From the NCBI GenBank assembly GCA_023433515.1, contig JAEZCN010000171.1:1-19426 (forward strand): a stretch of DNA of 19,426 nucleotides. The letters are read 5' to 3'. The notes beneath the pieces were generated by a model, which was not told the DNA's origin, searched no databases, and worked only from the letters and a program-made list of their open reading frames with translations. Positions 1 through 7,288 of this stretch are shown in pieces (positions within the stretch are counted from its first letter, which is position 1; every line of letters begins with the position of its first letter). Position numbers and translations under genes: made by a program. The DNA is from Pseudomonadota bacterium. Its GTDB lineage: Bacteria; Pseudomonadota; Gammaproteobacteria; Steroidobacterales; Steroidobacteraceae.

Positions 1-2158
1 AGCTCTCGGCGAGGCGCTGCACTTCTTCCGCGACGACCGCGAAGCCGCGGCCCGCGTCGCCGGCGGCGGCGGCCTGCATGGACGCGTTCAACGCCAGCAC
101 GTGCGTGCGTTCGGCGATCGTGTTGATCAGGTTCACGATGCCGGTGATTTCCTGCGAACGTTCGCCCAGGCGCTTGATGCGCTTTTCGGCTTCGGCGATC
201 GACTCGCGGATGCCTTCCATGCCGCGCACGGTTTCGTTCACCGCGCCGAGCGCGGTGACGGTGGAGGTGGTGGCCTGCTCCGCGGCGCGGTTCGACGCGG
301 CGGCGAGCTCGGCCACCTGCGTCATGACCTTGTTCGCGTTCGCGAGGTTTTCGCTCGCGCGCTCGACGTCCGAACGTTCGGCCGCGGCGGTGGCATTCAC
401 CGAGTCCGCCTGGCGCTTCACGCGCTCGGTGGCGAGCTTCACCTGCGCCGCGATGCTGGTCACCTCCGAGAGCACCCGGCCGGTCTCGTGCGCGAGCAGG
501 TTGATGGAGTCGGACACGGTGCCGATGACGTTCGCCGACACGGGCGCCTTGGCCGTCAGGTCCTTGTTCGAGAGCTGCGCGACCGCCTGCAGCAGCTGCA
601 CGACCGAGTTGTTGAGGTCTTCGTTTTCGCGCTCGGCTTCGGCGAGACGCGCGACGCGGTCATCGAGCAGGTTGTCGAAGGCACGCGAGAGCTGGCCGAA
701 TTCGTCGTCGCCGCCGAGCTGCGAACGCGCTGCGAAGTCGCCCTCGGCGATCGCGTTCACGGTGTTCTGCATCTTCGTGATCGGCTTCGTGACCGAGCGC
801 AGCAGCGAGAACGCGATCAGCAGGCCGAGGCCGAGCAGGGCGACCGCGATGCCGGTCGACCACACGACCACCTTCTCGCGCACCGTCGTCACCGGCGCGA
901 ACGCCTCGTCTTCCTTGATCTCGGCGATGATGGCCCACTTCAGTCCGAGCACGGACAGCGGCGCGTAGGCGCCCAGCACGGACTGTTTCGCGTAGTTCGG
1001 ATATACGCCGTACCCGGCGATGGCCTTCTCGAACACGTCGGTGGTCGCCTGGGTCTTGATCGGCACGAGACCGATGCCCGTGCCCTTGGCCTGCACGGCG
1101 TTCGCGACGCCCTGCGCGAAGCCCGCGTCCTTCACGCTCTTCGCGTACGCATCGATGTTCTCGACGGCGAGGCGCGCGACCGAGCGCGGCGTGCCGTCGG
1201 CGGCGGAAACCAGGTAGGTCTCGCCGGTGTCGCCGAGACCGCGCTCCTTCCACTTGCCTTCGTGCGTCATCACCGAGTTGATCTTGTCGATCGGCACCTG
1301 CACGACGAGTACGCCGACCTTGCGATTGCCGTCGTAGACGGGCGCGCCGAGGAACGCGGCCTGGTCGTTGTACGAGGGCAGGTATTCGCCGAACTCGGAC
1401 AGGGCCACCTGTCCGGCGCGCTCGAGATTCCACGACTGCCGGAAGGCGTCGCCGAGTTTGCTCTTGGCGTACGGCCCGTTCACGAGCGAAGTCGCGAAGT
1501 CGACCTGCTTGAGGACGGTATAGACGATCGTGCCGTTCTTCGGCTCGATGAGGTAGATGTCGTACAGGCCGAACTGGCGCAGCGCCGTGCGCAGGTACGA
1601 ATGGATCCCGCCATGCAGCTCGGAGTAGCGCGAGCCGTCGTTCGCGCGGTCGAGGTTGTACTTCGCGCCCAGCGGATTCGGGTTCGCGGCGATGTACTGG
1701 TACTGCAGGTTCATCGCGAGATCCGGCAGCGTCGTCACCTGGTGCGTCATGTCGACCGGCTTGCCGGTGTTGCGCTTCTGGAATTCCTGGATGAAGTCGC
1801 CGGTGTAGTACTTCGCGAGGCGCGAACGCTGGGCCGGGAGGTCCGCGATGCTGAGCACCGAGTTGTCGTATGCGCCGGGCAGCTCGCGCATCGCATTGAC
1901 GACGTCCGGCGAGGAGGCGAGCACCTGCACCTGGTTGGACAGCGACTCGAGGTAGTCGGTGATCTGCGCGGCCTTGGAAGCGCGCTGTGCGATCAAGGAT
2001 TCGCGCGCCTGCGCTTCGAGCGCTTCGCGGCCCGAGTTGAGCGATTCGCGCCCGACGATCAGCGAGGTGACTGCGACCGGGATGATGGCGAGGAACAGCG
2101 TTCCGAGCAGCAGTTTCTGCCGGATGGACTGGGCGCCGAATGCGTTGCGAATGGCCAT
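1..2158 (-). CDS. Methyl-accepting chemotaxis protein, dCache-like sensor, PilJ-like signalling part (3' end cut by window)
   Basis: Inner-membrane receptor that would control a CheA-type kinase through CheW. The 719 visible residues show a membrane helix (about 16-36), a periplasmic domain (about 37-427) with the dCache-like signature GDTGETYLV near 309-317, and a second helix (about 430-452). A HAMP domain follows, then a second HAMP-like segment (about 516-566, LSNKDLTAKAPV) like the one in PilJ. The cytoplasmic hairpin tip (about 680-719, THVLALNASMQAAAAGDAGRG) is clear. The frame runs off the left edge, so the end of the signalling domain is missing. The ATG at 2158 lies 3 bp after the cheW stop with no strong Shine-Dalgarno, which suggests translational coupling. 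Response regulator, CheW and receptor form one operon. Family is certain; ligand and output (twitching, swimming or other) are not visible. Confidence 0.93.
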   Translation of the reverse strand, partial: MAIRNAFGAQSIRQKLLLGTLFLAIIPVAVTSLIVGRESLNSGREALEAQARESLIAQRASKAAQITDYLESLSNQVQVLASSPDVVNAMRELPGAYDNSVLSIADLPAQRSRLAKYYTGDFIQEFQKRNTGKPVDMTHQVTTLPDLAMNLQYQYIAANPNPLGAKYNLDRANDGSRYSELHGGIHSYLRTALRQFGLYDIYLIEPKNGTIVYTVLKQVDFATSLVNGPYAKSKLGDAFRQSWNLERAGQVALSEFGEYLPSYNDQAAFLGAPVYDGNRKVGVLVVQVPIDKINSVMTHEGKWKERGLGDTGETYLVSAADGTPRSVARLAVENIDAYAKSVKDAGFAQGVANAVQAKGTGIGLVPIKTQATTDVFEKAIAGYGVYPNYAKQSVLGAYAPLSVLGLKWAIIAEIKEDEAFAPVTTVREKVVVWSTGIAVALLGLGLLIAFSLLRSVTKPITKMQNTVNAIAEGDFAARSQLGGDDEFGQLSRAFDNLLDDRVARLAEAERENEDLNNSVVQLLQAVAQLSNKDLTAKAPVSANVIGTVSDSINLLAHETGRVLSEVTSIAAQVKLATERVKRQADSVNATAAAERSDVERASENLANANKVMTQVAELAAASNRAAEQATTSTVTALGAVNETVRGMEGIRESIAEAEKRIKRLGERSQEITGIVNLINTIAERTHVLALNASMQAAAAGDAGRGFAVVAEEVQRLAES

Positions 2159-2161
2159 GGA

Positions 2162-2686
2162 TTAACTCACGAGTTGGTCGAGCAGTTGCTCGTAGTCGAA
2201 TTCGAACCAGGGGTCCTGCGCCTTGGGATCGGCGAAGGCGGCAGTGACGGCCAGCGCGGCCCTGGCGGGCAGCGTGGGCGGAATGATCTGGGCCTCGGGT
2301 CGGAACACCATGCGGCGCGGCAGGCCGTCGATGACGATGCCCGCGGCATCGCTGCCGTGGCCGATGACGAGCAACATGCGTTTCTCGCGCGGCAGGTGCT
2401 GCGTCTCGAACAGGGCCGCGAGATCGAACAGCGGCACGATGCGGCCGTGGAGATTGACGAGCCCGAGCAGGTTCTCGGGCTGGCGCGGCAGTGGATAGAC
2501 GGCCGGCATCTCGGTGAGCTCGCTCGCGGTGGCGAACGGCGCGAGCATGCGCACCTGCCCGATGCGAAACGCCTGGCGGACGATGTCGTCGGGATGTTCC
2601 TCGCCGGTCGTGCCGGGCTGCACCAGCGCCGCGAGCTCCGCGGGCAACGGAGGCAGACCTAGCGGCAATGGGAACATGGCGTTCAT
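2162..2686 (-). CDS. CheW/PilI-like coupling protein
   Basis: A 174-residue CheW-domain protein, expected to link the adjacent receptor to a CheA/ChpA-type kinase in cytoplasmic arrays. The CheW core is seen around 60-125, with the pattern LLGLVNLHGRIVPLFDLAALF followed by a hydrophobic strand and GIVIDGLPRRMVF. An N-terminal extension rich in Pro and Leu and an acidic, aromatic C-terminus (WFEFDYEQLLDQL) flank it. The PilI-like character comes from gene order (response regulator, CheW, receptor) and from the extended N-terminus. The ATG at 2686 lies 8 bp after the response-regulator stop; a second in-frame ATG three codons later is possible. No kinase gene is in the window and it may follow beyond the left edge. 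Confidence 0.9.
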   Translation of the reverse strand: MNAMFPLPLGLPPLPAELAALVQPGTTGEEHPDDIVRQAFRIGQVRMLAPFATASELTEMPAVYPLPRQPENLLGLVNLHGRIVPLFDLAALFETQHLPREKRMLLVIGHGSDAAGIVIDGLPRRMVFRPEAQIIPPTLPARAALAVTAAFADPKAQDPWFEFDYEQLLDQLVS

Positions 2687-2694
2687 GGGATCGA

Positions 2695-3060
2695 TCAGCC
2701 GCAGGCCGCGATCGCGCCGAGGATCTGGTCGGGGGTATAGGGCTTGGTCACGTAGCCCTTCACGCCGAGCATCTGGGCCCAGACGCGATCGGCCTTCTGG
2801 TTCTTGCTGGTGACCAGCACGACGGGAATGGACTTGGTCGCGGCATCGCCGCCGATGGCACGCGTGGCGGCGAAGCCGTCCATCTGGTCCATGTTGACGT
2901 CCATCAGGATGAGGTCGGGCAGGGCGGTCTTCGACATCTCCACGGCCTGCAGGCCGTTCGTGGCGGTGAGGGTCGTGTAGCCCGCCGCGCTCACGATCCT
3001 TTCCAGGTTCATGAGATCAGGTCGCGCGTCGTCGACGATCAGCACTTTGTGAATGGCCAC
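2695..3060 (-). CDS. Single-domain response regulator, PilH/CheY-like
   Basis: A stand-alone 121-residue receiver domain. The acidic pair is D10-D11 (VLIVDD), the phospho-acceptor is D54 (LILMDVNMDQMDGF), the switch threonine is T84 (VLVTSK) and the conserved lysine is K106 (YVTKPY). The stretch NQKADRVWAQMLGVKGYVTKP closely resembles PilH (TKDQETDKVWGKRQGARDYLTKP, recalled). There is no output domain, so it should act by protein contact as a phosphorylation target or sink. I chose the GTG at 3060 because GGAGG at 3067-3071 sits 6 bases upstream; an in-frame ATG at 3084 would add eight residues but has no such site. It is first in the operon with cheW and the receptor gene. Confidence 0.92.
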   Translation of the reverse strand: MAIHKVLIVDDARPDLMNLERIVSAAGYTTLTATNGLQAVEMSKTALPDLILMDVNMDQMDGFAATRAIGGDAATKSIPVVLVTSKNQKADRVWAQMLGVKGYVTKPYTPDQILGAIAACG

Positions 3061-3161
3061 GATTTCCCTCCCTCGGACGCACAACGGGGCCGCGCCGACC
3101 CTCTCGGGCGGTTTCTCCCATTGGCACGAAGGGAATCTTGGCCGTTATGTGACAAAACCAC

Positions 3162-3177
3162 GGTGACGCGAGTCACA
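3162..3177. promoter_or_regulatory. CRP/Vfr/Clp-type palindrome upstream of the chemosensory operon
   Basis: GGTGA, six bases, TCACA: the GTGA-N6-TCAC core of the CRP-family consensus is exact. It lies about 100 bp upstream of the response-regulator start, in the only sizeable gap on that side. A weaker TGTGA half-site starts at 3148. Nearby GH127 is transcribed the same way and ends before it, so the chemosensory operon is the natural target. I could not place a convincing -10/-35 pair relative to it. Confidence 0.45.
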
Positions 3178-3195
3178 CCGGGTTTCCCTAGGAAA

Positions 3196-3229
3196 GGCTC
3201 CAGTTCGCGGTTTTCCGGGTTCTGGAGCC
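3196..3229 (-). terminator. Possible terminator after the GH127 gene
   Basis: Inverted repeat GGCTCCAG (3196-3203) and CTGGAGCC (3222-3229), a perfect 8-bp stem with an 18-base loop, 21 bp beyond the GH127 stop codon on the minus strand. Only a short T run follows, so it may be a weak or Rho-assisted terminator. Confidence 0.4.
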
Positions 3230-3249
3230 CCGGCTGGGCCCAGGATGTT

Positions 3250-5205
3250 TTATTCGCCGTTCGGCGCCGACGAGCGGCGCCAGTAGAGGTTGTATCGCTC
3301 GTTCGTGGTCCGGAACCACGGAACGAGCTCGACGTCGGTCCCGCCTTCGAAGCCCCGCGCGATGAAACGCAGGGTGGGTCCCTCGACCCGCGTGGTCGCC
3401 GGCAGCAGTTCGGTGAGCGGCCGGGTCCAGCGCGGGATGGGCACGGGGTCGTTCAGCATCTCGCCCGACTTGCGCTCGTTGACGATGATCTGGGAGCCGG
3501 GGGTGAGGCCGGCCGTACCCATGCGGCCGGCGAGCACGATGGGGCCGTAGACGAGCGCCACCGCTTCGAGTGACGGGTTGCCCACGACCGGCGCGGTCGG
3601 TGGCAGCGGCGCGAGCGCGAGACTCATCGGCAGCCGTACCTCGACCTGATCGCCGGAGCGGAAGATACGCGTGAACTTGAAGTACTGGCCTGCGCTCCGC
3701 CGTATACGGCGCTCGCGGCCGTTGACCGTCACCGTCATGACCGGGCACCAGGAGGGCTGCCGGATCGCGAGGGTGATGGGTCGCGACGTGCCCTGCGTGA
3801 ACTCGAGGTGCGTGGTGTCCTCGTCCGGGAACCGGGTGCTCTGCCGCAGCTTGATTCCGCGCGCGCTCCAGTCGAGCTTCGAGGCGAGGAACAGGTTCAC
3901 GTAGAGCGTGTCGCCGTCGTGCGCGTAGATCGATTCTCCGTAACGCGCGTGGTTTTCGATGCCGGAGCCCGTGCAGCACCAGAACGAATCGAACGGTGTG
4001 TGATAGAGCCGTACGTATCCGGGCCGGGTCGCCTGGAAATACGTGTTCATGCCGCTCTCGGGATCCTGCGAGGCGAGGATGCCGTTGAACAGCGCGCGCT
4101 CGAAGTAGTCCATCAGCTCGATTTCGGGATCGCGCGCGTACAGCGAACGCGTCAGCCTCAGCATGTTGTGCGTGCAGCAGGTCTCCATCGTCTTGGCCGA
4201 CGACAGGTGCTGCATGAAGTCGCTCACGGGAAAGAAGTGCTCGCCGTCGCCGTGGCCGCCCGTGGCGAACGAACGTCGTTCGACCACCGTGTGCCAGAAG
4301 AACCGCGACGCGTTATCGAAGCTCCGGAACGAGTCGCCGCCCACTTCGTAGAGTCGGCTGAAGCCGATGACCTTCGGAATCTGCGTGTTGGCATGTAGCC
4401 CGTCGAGCTCGTCGACGCCCCGCACGAGCGGATCGAGGACGCTCTGGTGGCAGAAGCGCACGGCGAGATCCAGGTATCGCTTGTCGCCTTCGATCGCGTA
4501 GACGTCCGCGAGCACCTCGTTCATGCCGCCATGCTCGCGGTCGAGCATCTTCTTCATGCGCTCTTCGGGCACGTCCGCGCAGGCGCGGTCTATCCAGTCG
4601 GTGAATGCGACCAGTACCTTGCGGGCGCCCTCGCTGCCGCGATGCAGGTACGCATCGCGCAGGCCCGCGAGCACCTTGTGCGTCGTGTACCAGGGCACGC
4701 CGTCGAATTTTTCCCCGGCGAGGCTATCGACGAGCGGCGCGACGCCGTCGGGAAACGCCGTGAGCCAGCCACCGGTCTTTGCCTGGCATTCGGCGAGCTC
4801 GGACACGATGTAATCGATTCGCTCGGCGAAGCGTGCGTCGCCGGTCGATTCGAACATGCACGCGGCGGCGGTGAGGTAGTGGCCGAGCGTGTGCCCATGG
4901 CAGCGGATCCAGATCCACGGTTCCACCGATTCCCAGCCGCCGTACACCGGGGCCTTGGGTTCCAGGCCGGCGTTCTTCCGGAAGTTGTGCAACATCCGGT
5001 CGGATTCGAGCTTGAGCAGATAGTCGGCGTCGAGCCGCTGCGCCGCGAGGAACGGTCCCTCCTCGAGTCGCACGGCCGCGAGACTGAAGTAGTCAGCCCG
5101 CGGGCGGACAGGGGAGAGCGTCGTGAACGCCCGCGCAGCTCCGGGCACGGCTGCGCATGCCGCGCCCAGCAGTTTCAGCGCATCGCGCCGGGAGTGCCCG
5201 TCCAT
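3250..5205 (-). CDS. Tat-exported GH127 family beta-L-arabinofuranosidase-like hydrolase (DUF1680)
   Basis: A 651-residue glycoside hydrolase expected to remove beta-L-arabinofuranose or a similar furanoside from plant glycans. The N-terminus SRRDALKLLG followed by an Ala-rich helix is a twin-arginine signal. Family motifs are HGHTLGHYLTA (103-113), GGMNEVLADVYAIEGD (226-241), HANTQIPK (271-278), ETCCTHNMLRLTR (341-353) and WCCTGSG (409-415). By comparison with HypBA1 of Bifidobacterium longum, E322 is the acid/base, C410 the nucleophile, and E341, C343, C410 and C411 bind zinc; all are present. The ATG at 5205 was chosen because it precedes the Tat signal and lies 2 bp after the stop of the sugar-binding lipoprotein gene; an upstream frame would overlap that gene. 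Beta-strand modules fill the C-terminal 230 residues. The exact substrate is inferred. Confidence 0.9.
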   Translation of the reverse strand: MDGHSRRDALKLLGAACAAVPGAARAFTTLSPVRPRADYFSLAAVRLEEGPFLAAQRLDADYLLKLESDRMLHNFRKNAGLEPKAPVYGGWESVEPWIWIRCHGHTLGHYLTAAACMFESTGDARFAERIDYIVSELAECQAKTGGWLTAFPDGVAPLVDSLAGEKFDGVPWYTTHKVLAGLRDAYLHRGSEGARKVLVAFTDWIDRACADVPEERMKKMLDREHGGMNEVLADVYAIEGDKRYLDLAVRFCHQSVLDPLVRGVDELDGLHANTQIPKVIGFSRLYEVGGDSFRSFDNASRFFWHTVVERRSFATGGHGDGEHFFPVSDFMQHLSSAKTMETCCTHNMLRLTRSLYARDPEIELMDYFERALFNGILASQDPESGMNTYFQATRPGYVRLYHTPFDSFWCCTGSGIENHARYGESIYAHDGDTLYVNLFLASKLDWSARGIKLRQSTRFPDEDTTHLEFTQGTSRPITLAIRQPSWCPVMTVTVNGRERRIRRSAGQYFKFTRIFRSGDQVEVRLPMSLALAPLPPTAPVVGNPSLEAVALVYGPIVLAGRMGTAGLTPGSQIIVNERKSGEMLNDPVPIPRWTRPLTELLPATTRVEGPTLRFIARGFEGGTDVELVPWFRTTNERYNLYWRRSSAPNGE

Positions 5206-5207
5206 CG

Positions 5208-6236
5208 TCAGTACTGCCGTGTCGGCAGGACCTCGGCCGCGGTCTCGCGCGGGAACACGCCTTCCTCGGTGACGATGCGTCTTGGAATCGGCCTGCCCGC
5301 GGCGACCTCCTTCACGGCTTCCATGAGCTGGGGGCCGAGCAGGGGATTGCATTCCACGGTCACGTTGAGCTTGCCGGCGATCATCGCCTCGAACGCGCCT
5401 TTCACGCCGTCGATGGAAACGATCGTGATGTCCGTGCCGGGCTTGAAGCCGGCTTCCTCGATGGCCTGGATGGCGCCGATGGCCATGTCGTCGTTGTGCG
5501 CGAACAGCACGTTGATGCGGCGGCCCTCGGCCTTGAGGAAAGCTTCCATGACTTCCTTGCCCTTCGCGCGCGTGAAGTCCCCGGTCTGCGAGCGGATGAT
5601 CTTGAAACGCCGGTCCGTGCCGATGATCTCCGCGAAGCCTTTCTTGCGATCGTTGGCCGGCGCCGAGCCGACGGTGCCCTGCAGCTCGACGATGTTGACC
5701 TCTTCCATGGCGGACCTGGTCGGGTCATTGGCGAAGTACTCGAGCAGCCAGCGCCCCGCCTTGCGTCCTTCCTCGACGAAGTCCGAGCCGATCAGCGAGA
5801 GATACAGGGTTTCATCGCTGACCTCGACCGCGCGGTCGGTGAGGATCACCGGGATGTTCGCGGCCTTGGCCTCGCGCAACACGGTCTCCCAGCCGGTTTC
5901 GACCACCGGCGAAAACGCGATGACGTCCACGCGCTGCGCGATGAACGAGCGCAGCGCCTTGATCTGGTTTTCCTGTTTCTGCTGCGCGTCCGAGAAGCGC
6001 AATTCGATGCCGGCTTCCCTGGCGGCCGACTGGACCGATCGGGTATTCGCCGTGCGCCATTCGCTTTCGGCGCCGATCTGACTGAAGCCGAGGACGATCG
6101 GTTTTTCCCCGTTGGCGCCGACGGGATCGCCGCCGCGGCCGCAGGCGGCAAGCAGGGTCAGTGCAAGTACGAGGGCGAGGAGTAGGGCTGTGGCGCCCGA
6201 TTTGTGCATTTGAGTGTGCATAAGGGTCCGCATCAT
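5208..6236 (-). CDS. YtfQ-like sugar-binding lipoprotein (periplasmic-binding protein family)
   Basis: Substrate-binding protein of the ribose/galactofuranose class. The N-terminus is a signal peptide with lipobox LAAC (Cys32), so it should be membrane-anchored. The mature part follows E. coli YtfQ closely (recalled): GFSQIGAESEWR, QQKQENQIKALRSFIAQ, VVELQGTVG-like VNIVELQGTVG, DRKKGFAEII, IIRSQTGDFTRAKGKEVMEAF, HNDDMAIGAIQAIEEAGFKPG. YtfQ binds galactofuranose and, less tightly, arabinose. The start is uncertain: ATGs at 6236, 6233, 6221 and 6209 all precede the signal peptide and none has a good Shine-Dalgarno; I give the first. It is transcribed with GH127 (2-bp gap) and divergently from a GbpR-like regulator. 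No ABC permease or ATPase gene is nearby, so it either uses a distant transporter or serves as a sensor. Confidence 0.92.
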   Translation of the reverse strand: MMRTLMHTQMHKSGATALLLALVLALTLLAACGRGGDPVGANGEKPIVLGFSQIGAESEWRTANTRSVQSAAREAGIELRFSDAQQKQENQIKALRSFIAQRVDVIAFSPVVETGWETVLREAKAANIPVILTDRAVEVSDETLYLSLIGSDFVEEGRKAGRWLLEYFANDPTRSAMEEVNIVELQGTVGSAPANDRKKGFAEIIGTDRRFKIIRSQTGDFTRAKGKEVMEAFLKAEGRRINVLFAHNDDMAIGAIQAIEEAGFKPGTDITIVSIDGVKGAFEAMIAGKLNVTVECNPLLGPQLMEAVKEVAAGRPIPRRIVTEEGVFPRETAAEVLPTRQY

Positions 6237-6268
6237 GAGATTCGTATCGATAGCCAACAAGCCAGAGA

Positions 6269-6298
6269 TTGGTGCGCCGCTATATCCATTGTTATATA
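6269..6298 (+). promoter_or_regulatory. AT-rich divergent control region with dyad and likely promoter of the LysR gene
   Basis: Within the 87-bp space between the two divergent genes, TATAT (6281-6285) and ATATA (6294-6298) form a dyad with an 8-base centre, in otherwise GC-rich DNA. TTGGTG (6269-6274) and TTATAT (6292-6297), spaced 17 bp, are a plausible promoter for the regulator. LysR-type proteins usually bind such a dyad to control the divergent operon; binding here is inferred. Confidence 0.4.
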
Positions 6299-6323
6299 TA
6301 TGTTTCGGCATCGGGGGGACACA

Positions 6324-7283
6324 ATGCCTGCGGCTACACCTTGGTTTATCCGAGCGCGCCTCAAGACGCGCCAGCTCATGCTTCTGACCGCCATCTGCGA
6401 CGAAGGTAACATCCATCGCGCGGCCGCGGTTCTTCACATGTCACAACCGGCGGCCTCGAAGCTGCTCAAGGATCTCGAGGACATGCTCGGGGTCACGCTG
6501 TTCGAGCGGCAACCGCGCGGCATGCGCCCCAACTGGTACGGCGAGACGCTGATCCGCCATGCGCGGATCGCGCTGTCGAGCCTGCGCGAGGCGGGCCAGG
6601 AGGTCGACGCGCTCAAGTCCGGTCTCGCCGGACACGTGAGCCTCGGTGCGATCACCGGACCCGCGCTCAGCCTCGTTCCGCAGGCGCTCGCGCTGGTCGC
6701 ACGCGAAAATCCCAAGCTGCGCGTCGAGCTGCACGTCGATTCGAGCGACGTACTCATCGAGCAGCTCGGACAGGGCAAGGTCGACATCATGGTCGGGCGC
6801 ATCCTCGAGCGGCAGGAGAAAGCGGGCCTGCGATACGAGCGACTCGCCGAAGAGCCGATCTGCGCGGTCGTGCGTCCGGGGCACCCGCTGCTCGCCGTCC
6901 CGGGACTGTCGCTGCGCGCCGTCGAGAAGAAATCCTGGATCGTGCCGCCCTCGGGAAGTGTGCTGCGGCATCGGTTCGACCTCATGTTCAGCGAGGCCGG
7001 CCTCGCGCCGCCGACGCACCTGATCGAGACGTCCGCGCTGCTGTTCATCACGAAGATGCTGCAGCAGACGGACTTCATCGCGGTAGTCGCGCAGGACGTC
7101 GCGCGTTATTACGCAACCCACGGGATGGTCGCGATCCTGCCGTTGCAGCTGTCGTGCACGATGGATGCGTTCGGCATCATCACGCGCACCGACTGGCTGC
7201 TGTCGCCCGCGGCCAACGTGCTGCTGCGCGCGCTCAAGACGACGGCGGTCAGCAGCTACGGGTGCACCTTTCCGACGAACTAG
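6324..7283 (+). CDS. LysR-type regulator, GbpR-like (sugar-binding protein regulator)
   Basis: A 319-residue transcription regulator. The N-terminal winged helix-turn-helix (about 11-75) contains LKTRQLMLLTAI, GNIHRAAAVLHMSQPAASKLLKDLEDMLGVTLFER; the co-inducer domain (about 95-300) contains DIMVGR, AVVRPGHPL and SWIVPPSGSVLRHRFD. This layout fits the GbpR group, named for control of a periplasmic sugar-binding protein gene in Agrobacterium. That fits the divergent YtfQ-like gene. The ATG at 6324 is preceded by GGGGGGA at 6313-6319, the best ribosome-binding site in this region; a longer frame from 6204 would cover the divergent promoter. The gene converges with the histidine kinase gene with a 5-bp gap. 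Likely regulation: it controls the lipoprotein-GH127 pair in response to a furanose sugar (inferred). Confidence 0.9.
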   Translation: MPAATPWFIRARLKTRQLMLLTAICDEGNIHRAAAVLHMSQPAASKLLKDLEDMLGVTLFERQPRGMRPNWYGETLIRHARIALSSLREAGQEVDALKSGLAGHVSLGAITGPALSLVPQALALVARENPKLRVELHVDSSDVLIEQLGQGKVDIMVGRILERQEKAGLRYERLAEEPICAVVRPGHPLLAVPGLSLRAVEKKSWIVPPSGSVLRHRFDLMFSEAGLAPPTHLIETSALLFITKMLQQTDFIAVVAQDVARYYATHGMVAILPLQLSCTMDAFGIITRTDWLLSPAANVLLRALKTTAVSSYGCTFPTN

Positions 7284-7288
7284 GCCGA

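Noticed and set aside
101..2662. 853-codon plus-strand open frame opposite the receptor and cheW genes
   Set aside because: Its composition (Arg, His, Asp, Gly rich, no domain pattern) is that of a frame opposite high-GC coding DNA; the minus strand encodes clear, motif-rich proteins.
4447..6185. Long plus-strand open frames opposite GH127 and the sugar-binding protein
   Set aside because: Same composition artefact; the minus-strand products are unmistakable family members.
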